From Lachnospiraceae bacterium (GTDB lineage Bacteria > Bacillota > Clostridia > Lachnospirales > Lachnospiraceae): DNA of 64,000 nucleotides. Below the pieces are notes generated by a model that ran no database searches, was not told the DNA's origin, and saw nothing but the letters and a program-made list of their open reading frames with translations. Below are positions 8,620 to 16,999 of this stretch, piece after piece (position 1 is the stretch's first letter; the number at the start of each line of letters is the position of its first letter). Position numbers and translations under genes: made by a program. The stretch is from NCBI GenBank assembly GCA_902363825.1, contig CABJBK010000003.1:124001-188000 (forward strand), in the 5' to 3' direction.

Positions 8620-9487
8620 ATGAACAGGCTTCGCAAAAATTCGAAGAAAAAAAGTTCTTATGCTTCAAATAAAATTGAAGGCAATCCATTGTCGGAAAAA
8701 CAGGTGGATGAAGTAATAGAGCGTGATGAAAGAAAGCATTATCTGAAACCGGAGCAGGAGGTACGGAATTATTTTCTGGCGTTGAATTTCCTGGAGGAAA
8801 AGGTAAGCAAAAAAGAAAAGTTTTCCCAAAAGCTTATTTTAGATGTGCAAAAATTGGTGGAAAAGGGTGCTTCCAAGGAGAAAATCGGACTCAGAGGCCC
8901 CATGCCGCCCGGAGTGCTGTTTGCGGTATATGATTCTAAAACAGGAAATCCTGATTATATTCCACCGGAATATTGCGATATCCCAGGACTACTGGATGAG
9001 TTGGTGGAGTATGTAAATACAACGGATGACCATCCTCTGATCGTGGCAGCAGTTGTACATTATCAATTAGTGACAATACACCCGTTTGAAGATGGTAATG
9101 GAAGAACTGCAAGACTGTTATCCGGTTATATTATGGATTTGAACGGCTACGGATTTAATGGTATCGGATCGTTGGAGGAGTATTTTGCATATGATATTGA
9201 CGAGTATTATGAATCCATTCAGATGGGACTCCCTGCATTGTATTATTCCGGAAGGGAGAGAAAAGGAACTGTTACAATTTTTGATTAAAAACTATCGAGG
9301 AGAGTTTACTCCGATTGAAGTCAGCAGAGAATTGTCGGTAACAAATAAGACGATTATTAACAGACTGGCGGTCCTGGTAAAAAATGGATTTGCGGTTCCT
9401 ATATTAGTCAATGAGAGAATCCGCTCCTATGAATTAAGTGAATTTACCAGGGATCATGAAAAAGAGATTATGAAAATTATCAGTTGA
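8620..9487 (+). pseudogene. Fic family AMPylase gene, frameshifted and truncated
   Basis: The first frame (8620-9288) encodes a Fic domain with the full active-site motif HPFEDGNGRTAR and an N-terminal inhibitory helix motif of the SxxxEG type (SNKIEGN), marking a class II self-inhibited Fic protein. The usual C-terminal winged-helix part is read in another frame (about 9260-9487: FLIKNYRGEF, VTNKTIINRL). The frames cross near 9250-9290, and the linker between them is much shorter than expected, so a deletion is likely. Upstream of the ATG the frame stays open from 8533 and resembles Fic N-termini (HNRYKVSSVKL), so the 5' end is also damaged. It is probably not functional as a whole, though the Fic core could still be made. 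Confidence 0.75.
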
Positions 9488-9517
9488 AAATTTATACGAA
9501 ATGAGGAATAAAAAGGA

Positions 9518-10891
9518 ATGAAACAGCATGAGACAAAAAGGAGTTCATTTTCCGGGAAAATAGGATTTGTACTCTCAGCAGCGGGAGCTTCGGTAGGATT
9601 GGGAAATATTTGGAGATTTCCATACCTGGCGGCAAAATATGGTGGAGGAATTTTTCTGGTTATTTATATTATTCTGGCCCTGACATTTGGATATACCATG
9701 ATAATAGCGGAAACATCCTTGGGACGAATGACCCGGAAAAGTCCTGTAGGAGTCTACGCTTCGTTTGGAAAGTCAAAATGGATTTTGGCAGGAGGCTGGA
9801 TCAATGCGGTTATTCCCATCCTCATAGTGCCCTATTATTCCGTAATTGGTGGATGGGTCATAAAATATCTTGTCAGTTACGCCACAGGAGAGACGCAGCT
9901 TGTAGCAGCAGATGGATATTTTTCTGAGTTTATTTCTGACGGCGTTTCAACGGAGATTTACTTTGTGGTATTTGCGCTGATCGTGTTGGCTATTATTTAT
10001 GCCGGCGTGCGCAATGGAATTGAACGTGTTTCAAAGTTTATGATGCCGGTTCTTGTAATTTTATCATTGATCATTACGGTATATTCCGTGACAAGACCAG
10101 GGGCTCTTGCCGGTGTTAAGTATTTTCTGGTGCCGAATGTCAGCAATTTTTCCTGGATGACAGTTGTGACTGCCATGGGACAGATGTTTTATTCCCTTTC
10201 CATTGCCATGGGAATTTTGATTACATTTGGTTCCTATATGAAAAGAGAGACGTCCATCGAGGAATCCACAAAGCAGGTTGAGATTTTTGATACAGCGATT
10301 GCCATGATGGCCGGACTTATGATCATTCCGGCAGTTTTTGCTTTTTCCGGTGGGGATGCCAAAACGCTTCAGGCCGGACCGGCACTTATGTTTATTACGA
10401 TCCCAAAAGTTTTTGCAAGTATGGGTTTTGGAACTTTTGCAGGCGTTATGTTTTTCCTGCTGGTTCTTTTTGCTGCACTTACCAGTTCGATCGCACTGAC
10501 AGAAAGCGCGGTTTCCACTTTTGAGGATGAATTCGGGTGGAACAGAAAGAAATCTACGGTTATTATCGGTGTGATCATGATCGTGATCGGAAGTCTGTCC
10601 GCACTTGGATACGGACCGCTTGTCAATGTGAAAATAATTGGCATGCAGTTTCTGGACTTTTTTGATTTCCTGACCAATACCGTTATGATGCCGATCGCGG
10701 CGATCGCAACATGTCTGCTTGTATCAAAAGTTGTTGGAGTTCAGCGTATTGAGGAAGAAGTGACGCATGGAGAAGGCACATTTCGCAGAAAGAAGATCTT
10801 CTGTTTTATGATCCGGTATTTGTGCCCGATCTTTGCCGGATTGATTTTATTGAGTTCTATCGCAAATGCGTTCGGTTGGATTTCAATGTAA
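9518..10891 (+). CDS. Sodium-dependent transporter, NSS (SNF) family
   Basis: Sodium:neurotransmitter-symporter family protein of 457 aa, importing an amino acid or related amine with Na+. The signature of helix 1, GLGNIWRFPY, with its unwound Gly/Asn sodium site, is near residue 30. About eleven hydrophobic segments are seen, as in bacterial MhsT/TnaT-type members, which lack the twelfth helix. Start 9518 is preceded by GAGG at 12 nt, a weak spacing, but the helix-1 position fits the family. No transport specificity can be read from the sequence. Confidence 0.9.
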   Translation: MKQHETKRSSFSGKIGFVLSAAGASVGLGNIWRFPYLAAKYGGGIFLVIYIILALTFGYTMIIAETSLGRMTRKSPVGVYASFGKSKWILAGGWINAVIPILIVPYYSVIGGWVIKYLVSYATGETQLVAADGYFSEFISDGVSTEIYFVVFALIVLAIIYAGVRNGIERVSKFMMPVLVILSLIITVYSVTRPGALAGVKYFLVPNVSNFSWMTVVTAMGQMFYSLSIAMGILITFGSYMKRETSIEESTKQVEIFDTAIAMMAGLMIIPAVFAFSGGDAKTLQAGPALMFITIPKVFASMGFGTFAGVMFFLLVLFAALTSSIALTESAVSTFEDEFGWNRKKSTVIIGVIMIVIGSLSALGYGPLVNVKIIGMQFLDFFDFLTNTVMMPIAAIATCLLVSKVVGVQRIEEEVTHGEGTFRRKKIFCFMIRYLCPIFAGLILLSSIANAFGWISM

Positions 10892-10946
10892 TTTTTTAAT
10901 ACCATTGGAAATGGGTGAGACAGATCTTGGACAGACAGGAGATACT

Positions 10947-11393
10947 ATGAAGATAAGAAAAGCGGAAACAAAAGATTTATCAAGAATTGCTGAAATTTAT
11001 GTATTTAATAACAGAATAAACTACTTTCCCATATTCAAAGATGCGGGTTTTTCCTTTGGCGAGATGCAGGTAGTTTCTGTCATAGACAATTACTTTAAAA
11101 AGGAAGATGTACTGAAAAATATTTTTGTTTTTGATGACGGGGTGATAAAAGGGTTTGTGCAGATAGATGGAACAGAGATCCGCAAACTGTACGTCGATAC
11201 CTGCTTTCAGAGTGAGGGGATCGGTTGTGAACTGATCGAATTCGCGATCCGGGAATTTTGTGTGGATCATTTATGGGCATTGGAAAAAAATACGAGGGCG
11301 ATTTCCTTTTACAACAGACATGGTTTTCGGCAGACCGGTCAGAAACAATTTGAGGAAGGTACGACAGAATATATCGTTGAATTAAAAAGATAA
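10947..11393 (+). CDS. GNAT family N-acetyltransferase
   Basis: 148-aa acetyltransferase with the GNAT fold: N-terminal IRKAETKDLSRIAEIY, a beta-4 segment EIRKLYVDTCFQ, the acetyl-CoA pyrophosphate loop (QSEGIGCELIEF, a relaxed Q/RxxGxG/A) and a C-terminal NTRAISFYNRHGF, typical of the RimI-like group. I start at ATG 10947 because GGAG precedes it; an upstream in-frame ATG at 10866 overlaps the transporter. The target amine is unknown. Confidence 0.85.
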   Translation: MKIRKAETKDLSRIAEIYVFNNRINYFPIFKDAGFSFGEMQVVSVIDNYFKKEDVLKNIFVFDDGVIKGFVQIDGTEIRKLYVDTCFQSEGIGCELIEFAIREFCVDHLWALEKNTRAISFYNRHGFRQTGQKQFEEGTTEYIVELKR

Positions 11394-11519
11394 CTTTGGG
11401 TTTCCGGCATCATGAGAAAAACGCAAGTTTCCGTCATTGAAAATTGGAAAAAGGAATGCTATACTGTTACAGGTGTATGTGCCCGTACTGCGTAAAAAAT
11501 CGGACGAGGAGGTAGTGTC

Positions 11520-12461
11520 ATGCTGAAAATATACAAAACAGAGGAACAGATCATAGAAGAACGTGAACAGCTTGAAGAAGGCGTCTGGGTTCAGATGACA
11601 AGCCCCTCGATGGAAGAATCCCAAAAAATTGCCGATTATTTTGATATAGATATTACCGACATAAGAGCAGCTCTCGATGATGAGGAGAGTTCCCGTATCG
11701 AACTTGAGGACGGTTACACGTTGATCCTTGTGGATATCCCGTCCATAGAAGTCAATCATGATGTGGAGACTTATATTACAGTCCCGCTCGGTATCCTGCT
11801 CACGCAGGGCGCGATCATTACCGTTTGCACCGAGGAAACGCCGGTGCTGCAGCATTTTGTGAAGCGCAGGGTGCGGGATTTCAGCACGAAGAAGAAGATG
11901 CGATTTGTCTATCAGATCCTGTTTCAGACGGCGGCGCTTTATCAGAGCGATCTGCGTATTATTGATAAAAAACGTACGGCGATCGAGGAGAGAGTCGGAG
12001 AAAATACAGAGGATGAGGATCTGATCGATCTGCACAGCCTGGAATCCACGCTGGTCTACTTCGCGACATCACTGCGTGCCAATGGCGTGGTGCTTGACCG
12101 TCTGTCCCGTTATACGAGATTAAAGCAGTACCCGGAGGATCAGGAACTGCTCGGAGATGTCATAGTCGAGAACAAACAGGCGATCGAGATGACCTCCATC
12201 TACCGTGATATCATCAATGGAACCAGAGAACTTCTGTCTTCCATTTTGGATAACCGGCTGAACAACGTCATGAAATATCTGACCTCGATCACTATTGTTA
12301 TGGCAATCCCGACCGTCATATCCGGTCTTTATGGAATGAATGTAAATGAAAAATGGATGCCGTTTGCAAATACCGCAAATGGTTTTGGAATCATCTGTCT
12401 GCTGACACTGGTCATCTGTCTGCTGACGCTGTTAATATTAAGAAAGAAGAAGATGTTATAA
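11520..12461 (+). CDS. corA: CorA family magnesium/divalent cation channel
   Basis: Inner-membrane Mg2+ (or Co2+/Ni2+) channel subunit of 313 aa that would form a pentamer. The long N-terminal part is acidic and cytoplasmic. Two C-terminal transmembrane helices follow, the first ending in the selectivity motif YGMN (in SGLYGMNVNEKW), diagnostic of CorA. GAGGAGG precedes the ATG. The stop is directly abutted by the start of the RNA methyltransferase gene, so the two are co-transcribed. Confidence 0.92.
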   Translation: MLKIYKTEEQIIEEREQLEEGVWVQMTSPSMEESQKIADYFDIDITDIRAALDDEESSRIELEDGYTLILVDIPSIEVNHDVETYITVPLGILLTQGAIITVCTEETPVLQHFVKRRVRDFSTKKKMRFVYQILFQTAALYQSDLRIIDKKRTAIEERVGENTEDEDLIDLHSLESTLVYFATSLRANGVVLDRLSRYTRLKQYPEDQELLGDVIVENKQAIEMTSIYRDIINGTRELLSSILDNRLNNVMKYLTSITIVMAIPTVISGLYGMNVNEKWMPFANTANGFGIICLLTLVICLLTLLILRKKKML

Positions 12462-13700
12462 ATGAAAGAAAAAAAATATACAGACCGAAAGCAGACGACG
12501 GGCAAAAAACAGAGCCCGGAAAGAAAGCCTGCCACATGGAAAAAAGCGGATGGCTGTGCGCTTGCGAAAAAGTGCGGTGGCTGTGAATATCAGGGTGTAC
12601 CGTATCAAAAACAGCTTGCAAAAAAAGAACAGGAAGTAAAAAAATGGATGGGGAGCTACTGTAAGGTGCTTCCCATTGTCGGTATGGAAGACCCGTATCA
12701 TTACCGGAATAAGGTGCATGCGGTGTTTGACCGTTTAAAAAACGGAACCATCATTTCCGGAATTTACAAAGAAGGAACGCATACGGTCATCAATGTAGAT
12801 TCCTGTGACATCGAGGATGAACTTTCGGATGCGATCATCCGGGACATCCGTGGCATGTTAAAGTCCTTTAAGATCAAGACCTATGATGAGGACACGGGCT
12901 ATGGACTGCTCCGTCATGTCCTGGTACGGCGGGGATTTACCACGGGACAGGTCATGGTCGTTTTGGTGCTGGCATCGCCGATCCTTCCGTCAAAAAATAA
13001 TTTTGTCAAGGCGCTGCGCAAACTGCACCCGGAAATTTCCACGGTCGTATTGAACGTAAACGACAAACGGACAAGCATGGTGCTCGGTGAGCGCAACATC
13101 ACGTTGTACGGAAAAGGATATATCGAGGATGAACTCTGCGGACTGATGTTTCGGATCTCGCCATCTTCGTTTTATCAGATCAATCCGGTGCAGACCGAAA
13201 AGCTTTATGAGGCAGCAGTAAAATATGCCGGACTGACCGGAAAAGAGCGCGTCTTTGATGCGTACTGCGGGATCGGAACGATCGGTATGGTTGCGTCGAA
13301 GACCGCAGGAGAAGTCATTGGCGTGGAATTAAATCGGGATGCAGTCCGTGATGCGATCACGAATGCCAAGCGCAATAACCGGAAAAACATCCGTTTTTAT
13401 AACGATGATGCCGGTAAATTCATGGTAGAAATGGCAGCAAACAAAGAAAAGGTGGACGTGCTTTTTATGGATCCGCCGCGCGCAGGCAGTGATGAGGCGT
13501 TTCTTTCTTCCGCAGTTAAGCTGGCTCCGAAGCGCATTGTATACGTCTCCTGCAATCCGGAGACGCTGGCGCGGGATGTGAAATATTTAACGAAGCACGG
13601 ATATGAGGCGAAAGAGTGCCGGCCGTTTGATATGTTTCCGTTTACGGGGCATGTTGAGTGCGTGATAATGATGCAGTATTGTGGAAAAGAGAAGAAATAG
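12462..13700 (+). CDS. rlmD: 23S rRNA (uracil-5-)-methyltransferase, RumA/RlmD-like
   Basis: SAM-dependent m5U methyltransferase of the TrmA/RumA family, 412 aa. Near residue 30 it has a cysteine cluster (C-x5-CGGC) that binds a 4Fe-4S centre. The catalytic domain shows FDAYCGIGTIG (SAM loop), DPPRAG and the nucleophile loop VSCNPETLARD. The family covers 23S U1939/U747 and tRNA U54 enzymes; the target is inferred. A lysine-rich N-terminal extension replaces a full TRAM domain. Accessory DNA starts right after its 3' end, which contains the HVECV codons where rum-integrating elements recombine. Confidence 0.9.
   Translation: MKEKKYTDRKQTTGKKQSPERKPATWKKADGCALAKKCGGCEYQGVPYQKQLAKKEQEVKKWMGSYCKVLPIVGMEDPYHYRNKVHAVFDRLKNGTIISGIYKEGTHTVINVDSCDIEDELSDAIIRDIRGMLKSFKIKTYDEDTGYGLLRHVLVRRGFTTGQVMVVLVLASPILPSKNNFVKALRKLHPEISTVVLNVNDKRTSMVLGERNITLYGKGYIEDELCGLMFRISPSSFYQINPVQTEKLYEAAVKYAGLTGKERVFDAYCGIGTIGMVASKTAGEVIGVELNRDAVRDAITNAKRNNRKNIRFYNDDAGKFMVEMAANKEKVDVLFMDPPRAGSDEAFLSSAVKLAPKRIVYVSCNPETLARDVKYLTKHGYEAKECRPFDMFPFTGHVECVIMMQYCGKEKK
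13650..13663 (+). other. Candidate left attachment site at the rlmD 3' end
   Basis: The segment CATGTTGAGTGCGT encodes the conserved HVECV near the C-terminus of the methyltransferase. The same position of rum genes is a known insertion site of streptococcal conjugative elements, and foreign-looking genes begin within 300 bp here. No second copy of this segment was found by eye in the window, so the right attachment site, if any, would be beyond 64 kb. Confidence 0.35.
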
Positions 13701-13710
13701 TAGGGTTTGA

Positions 13711-13769
13711 CCACAAGATGTTGTGGTTTGAGGGCAAAAATTAGACCGAAAATTGGCTAGTTTTTGCCC
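13711..13769. repeat. Two consecutive inverted repeats at the element's left edge
   Basis: First CCACAA/TTGTGG (13711-13716, 13721-13726), then a longer pair with arms 13732-13744 and 13757-13769 (GGGCAAAAA outermost, TTTTTGCCC at the end). They may be the rlmD terminator, operators, or recombinase arm sites at the end of the inserted element. Confidence 0.45.
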
Positions 13770-13870
13770 GATTTATTTGCACAATTTTATAGATGCATAG
13801 GGCTGAAAAAGTGGTTTTGGGAGTGATTTGAAGAAAAATGAAAAGGAGGGAGTGGTAAGAGAGACTAAAA

Positions 13871-13924
13871 ATGAATATGGGCAGGGATGAACGCAAGGCG
13901 GTACTTATTTTAGAAATGAAATAG
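13871..13924 (+). CDS. Putative 17-aa leader peptide of the element's first operon
   Basis: A short frame encoding MNMGRDERKAVLILEMK begins at ATG 13871 after a weak AAGAGAGA ribosome site. Its last third lies within the first arm and loop of the terminator-like hairpin at 13895-13942. A peptide overlapping a terminator just before an element's first gene is the layout of ribosome-mediated attenuation, as known for antibiotic resistance leaders with RKAV-type peptides. Function is inferred from position only. Confidence 0.45.
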   Translation: MNMGRDERKAVLILEMK

Positions 13925-13942
13925 GTGCCGCCTTATTTTTTT
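13895..13942 (+). terminator. Terminator/attenuator before the first gene of the element
   Basis: AAGGCGG (13895-13901) pairs with CCGCCTT (13928-13934); additional weaker pairs extend inward, and ATTTTTTT follows. It lies 11 nt before the next start codon, so read-through must be regulated for the downstream genes to be expressed from an upstream promoter. Confidence 0.75.
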
Positions 13943-13952
13943 GGAGGTGGAA

Positions 13953-14561
13953 ATGTCAAAATTATTTTGTGTGAGTCCGGGACTTCGGGTGCTGGAAAGG
14001 CAGATGCAGCAGCCACCGGGTTACAGACCAAGAGGATATGGTATCTGTGTGATGGATGTGGACTGGAGGAGCAGGGGAAATTATTCTGAAATCGTGGACT
14101 GCGTGATCAGCAGAATGCAGATGGAGCATCTGAAGAAAAGGGTGGATGAAATTTTTTGTGAAGTGGATAAGGAACTGATATTCCGTAATCCAAAGCACAG
14201 AAATGGTTTCTATTCCCTGCTGATGGGAAAGAGGGCAAAGACATTGCAGTATGCACCGGGATATGCTGCCGCCGTATTTTTACTGTCTGCCGATGAGATT
14301 TTATGGGAGAAGGTCCGCAAAAATGTTCTGGATACCGGGATTTACTTTGACAGGGTAAGGCTTGGAGGCGTGACACTGGAGCAGTATATTCTGTTTCATG
14401 CGGCAAAGGATGTTTATAGCGGAACAAAGCATATCCGATTATCGGAACTGACAGACCGGGAACTGATACCCGATGAGATACTCAGGCTTATCGTAAATGC
14501 TTTTGTGATCGAGAAGTGCGGAGTGGAAATTGTAAAGCAGGAGGTGTGGAATGCGGATTAA
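13953..14561 (+). CDS. Hypothetical accessory protein of the conjugative element
   Basis: Protein of 202 aa from ATG 13953, which has GGAGGTGG upstream. I do not recognise a named family. It opens with SKLFCVSPGLRVLERQMQQ and is soluble, with mixed helix and strand and no membrane segment or signal peptide. Its 3' end overlaps the ArdA-like gene by 11 bases, so both are translated from one message behind the leader hairpin. A role in establishment or antirestriction is possible from the neighbour only. Confidence 0.6.
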   Translation: MSKLFCVSPGLRVLERQMQQPPGYRPRGYGICVMDVDWRSRGNYSEIVDCVISRMQMEHLKKRVDEIFCEVDKELIFRNPKHRNGFYSLLMGKRAKTLQYAPGYAAAVFLLSADEILWEKVRKNVLDTGIYFDRVRLGGVTLEQYILFHAAKDVYSGTKHIRLSELTDRELIPDEILRLIVNAFVIEKCGVEIVKQEVWNAD

Positions 14562-16179
14562 GGTATTAAGCGGAGGAAGAAAAAATATCGAGTTGCCTTT
14601 GTCAGATGCGGAATTGAATTTCCAAATGAGGCGGATTGGCATTGAGGAAACGGTACCCATATGCAGGCTTGTGGAAGTGTCAGAGCAGGATAATCCCCTG
14701 CACAAATTTGAAGGTCAGACCGTAAACATGGATGAAGTCAATTTCTTTGCCAAGAGGATGAAAAGCATGACGGAATATGAAAGAAAAGTTCTGTCAGCGT
14801 ATGCTGAGGATTATGGTGTGGCTACCATGCAGGATTTAATCAATCTGACATTCAGCATGAAAGGTCTTTCATTGCTTACAGATTTTTCAGATGCCAGACA
14901 GGTCGGGGAACGTCTTTACTTGGATGAATTCTTGGGAATATCAGAAGAAGAAAAAGCGCAGACCAACTTTATTGAGTTTGCGGAAAAAACCTTAAAGGAG
15001 AGCCGGGTGGAAGTCCTGCCCTATGGAGTTTTTGTAGAGCATGGCTTTGAAATGCAGGAAGTGTACAATGGAAAAACATTTCCGTCTTTCGTTGCATCGG
15101 ATGAGACTGTGGCAATTGTCGAGTTACAGAACAAAGCCGGAGATACAGAGTATCTGTACCTGCCAACGGATATCAGTTCCATGAACAAGGTAAAGGAGCG
15201 GTTGCAGGTGCAGGATTATTGGGAGATGGAAGTAACCGGAATTGAAAACCTTCGTTTACCGGATATCCTTGTACCGATGCCGGAAAACATTGATTGTGTG
15301 GAAGCACTGACATTATTTAATGAGACATGTCAGGCGGTAAAACGTTTTGATGAAGTGCAGATGACGCAGCTTGCGATGGTGGTAGAATTTACCGGATTTA
15401 GTAGTTCTACTGAGGTGACAAGTATTGCAAGACTGCTTGGGGAATTTGAAGTGAATCCTTTCGTACACAATGATGAAGAGTATGGAAAGTACATGGTGGA
15501 AGAGTCCGGGTTATTTGATGTGGATGAGTTATTGCTCCCTCATATTAATTATGCAGCCTTTGCAGCGGATAAGAGACAGGGAACACTTGTGCAAAGTGGT
15601 TATGTAGAAAATGGTTTTGTGGGAGCCACCAGAGAACTTTCAGAGTACCAGCAGTATAATGGAGAGTTTGCTGATCCGTTAGAAATTGATGAAGACTGCT
15701 ATGAAACATTTAAACTTTATAGTCCGCTGACAGGAAATTTATTTGAAGGTGGCTGTGAGCGGGGAAACTTATATCGTAGCGATCTGACACCGTATGCGGA
15801 GGAAATTGCAGAAACCATTGAAAATGAATATTGTGTCGGGGAAGAGCCAAGAGGTCTCATGCATTACTTTGATAGAAGTCTGGTGGTGGCGGCGAAAGTA
15901 ATGTCTGCATATCCCAAGGTAGAGATTGTGGATGGCGAAGTTTATGGTGTGCTGGAATGTAAAGTCAGTGAAGCATTAACAGAGCATGATATTGAAGTGT
16001 TAAAGGAATATTGGACCGGACAGATGAGTGACGGATGGGGTGAAGGCTTTGAACAGCATCCAATTTTAGTAGAGGACGGAGAAATCTATGTCAGTTTTTG
16101 GAACAGCGAGAATTTCTGGAATGTTATGACCGAGGAGGAACTGATGGGAGGACAGGTTCAGGGAATGGATATGTGCTAA
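14551..16179 (+). CDS. Large ArdA-like antirestriction domain protein
   Basis: Acidic protein of 542 aa. Segments such as MDEVNFFAKRMKSM, IPENIDCVEAL-like spacing and TEVTSIARLLGEFEV resemble the ArdA family, whose members mimic B-form DNA and block type I restriction enzymes. ArdA proteins are usually about 165-180 aa, so this one is far longer and probably carries repeated or extra domains. A region near residue 480 (GQMSDGWGEGFEQHP) recurs in other mobile-element proteins. It ends in QGMDMC, a tail similar to other accessory proteins here. The high Asp/Glu content fits DNA mimicry. Family placement is moderately sure. Confidence 0.6.
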   Translation: MRIKVLSGGRKNIELPLSDAELNFQMRRIGIEETVPICRLVEVSEQDNPLHKFEGQTVNMDEVNFFAKRMKSMTEYERKVLSAYAEDYGVATMQDLINLTFSMKGLSLLTDFSDARQVGERLYLDEFLGISEEEKAQTNFIEFAEKTLKESRVEVLPYGVFVEHGFEMQEVYNGKTFPSFVASDETVAIVELQNKAGDTEYLYLPTDISSMNKVKERLQVQDYWEMEVTGIENLRLPDILVPMPENIDCVEALTLFNETCQAVKRFDEVQMTQLAMVVEFTGFSSSTEVTSIARLLGEFEVNPFVHNDEEYGKYMVEESGLFDVDELLLPHINYAAFAADKRQGTLVQSGYVENGFVGATRELSEYQQYNGEFADPLEIDEDCYETFKLYSPLTGNLFEGGCERGNLYRSDLTPYAEEIAETIENEYCVGEEPRGLMHYFDRSLVVAAKVMSAYPKVEIVDGEVYGVLECKVSEALTEHDIEVLKEYWTGQMSDGWGEGFEQHPILVEDGEIYVSFWNSENFWNVMTEEELMGGQVQGMDMC

Positions 16180-16235
16180 TAAATATATTGAATCCGCCTA
16201 AAGAAAAGAATCAAGGAGATTGAGGAAGGAGAATC

Positions 16236-16982
16236 ATGTTAAGAAGAGAAGAAGTAGAACGCATTAAGGAACAGTACCCGAAAGGTACGCCCATTCGTCT
16301 TTACAGCATGGAAGGGGAGCAGACAGTGCCGCCGGGGAGCCGGGGAGTTGTAGACCATGTGGATGACATCGGGCAAATCCATATGAAGTGGGAGAACGGA
16401 AGCTCCCTTGCATTAAATGTGGAAGAAGACCGCTTCGATATCATCACACAGCAGGATGAATTATGTGAAAAGAAAGAGCAGGAGTTTATTGACAAGATAA
16501 ATGAAATCTTGGACAAGACAGATTTCCTGCTCTTAAATACGTCCTGTAATACGGAGAATACATCCTATGCTGCCGAGAAGCTCCTTGCCATGCATCAGGC
16601 ATTCGAGGAAGTGTATGGAGAAGGGTATGTGGATGAAAGCTATGGTATGATTATGGTGCCTGCGGTGGTAAGAGGAAGGGAATCCGGCATACAGGCCCTT
16701 GCGTTGGTAACACTGGACTTGGAATCATCCGGTGAGCATTGGGGTACTACATTCCTTACACCGGGAGGACCATTGGTGCAGGGACATGCAGAGCTTACGG
16801 AGGAGCAGAAGCGTGCCATCAGGGAATACTATATTCCCTACGATTATTGGTACACACCACTCGTTGAACGTGACCACCATGTGAACTTTACGGATATGCC
16901 GGAGACAGTTGCAGACATCCGCAGGCTGGTGGATGAATCCTTGGTGACAGGACAGGCACAGCAGATGGAGGGACCGAAATAA
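16236..16982 (+). CDS. DUF4314-domain protein
   Basis: 248-aa soluble protein. Residues 1-65 match the DUF4314 pattern seen in conjugative elements: RIKEQYPKGTPIRL, then GSRGVVDHVDDIGQIHMKWENG. The rest is a separate globular domain with GIQALALVTLDLES and an aromatic HNFTD-like end; I cannot name it. AAGGAG precedes the start. The tail contains GQAQQME, a possible relic of the Met-rich tails found on neighbours. Function is unknown. Confidence 0.75.
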   Translation: MLRREEVERIKEQYPKGTPIRLYSMEGEQTVPPGSRGVVDHVDDIGQIHMKWENGSSLALNVEEDRFDIITQQDELCEKKEQEFIDKINEILDKTDFLLLNTSCNTENTSYAAEKLLAMHQAFEEVYGEGYVDESYGMIMVPAVVRGRESGIQALALVTLDLESSGEHWGTTFLTPGGPLVQGHAELTEEQKRAIREYYIPYDYWYTPLVERDHHVNFTDMPETVADIRRLVDESLVTGQAQQMEGPK

Positions 16983-16999
16983 AGGAGAGGAGGACATAA

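Noticed and set aside
13732..13769. Considered as a normal Rho-independent terminator of rlmD
   Set aside because: The T run is within the stem and is followed by GCCC, so it is listed only as an inverted repeat.
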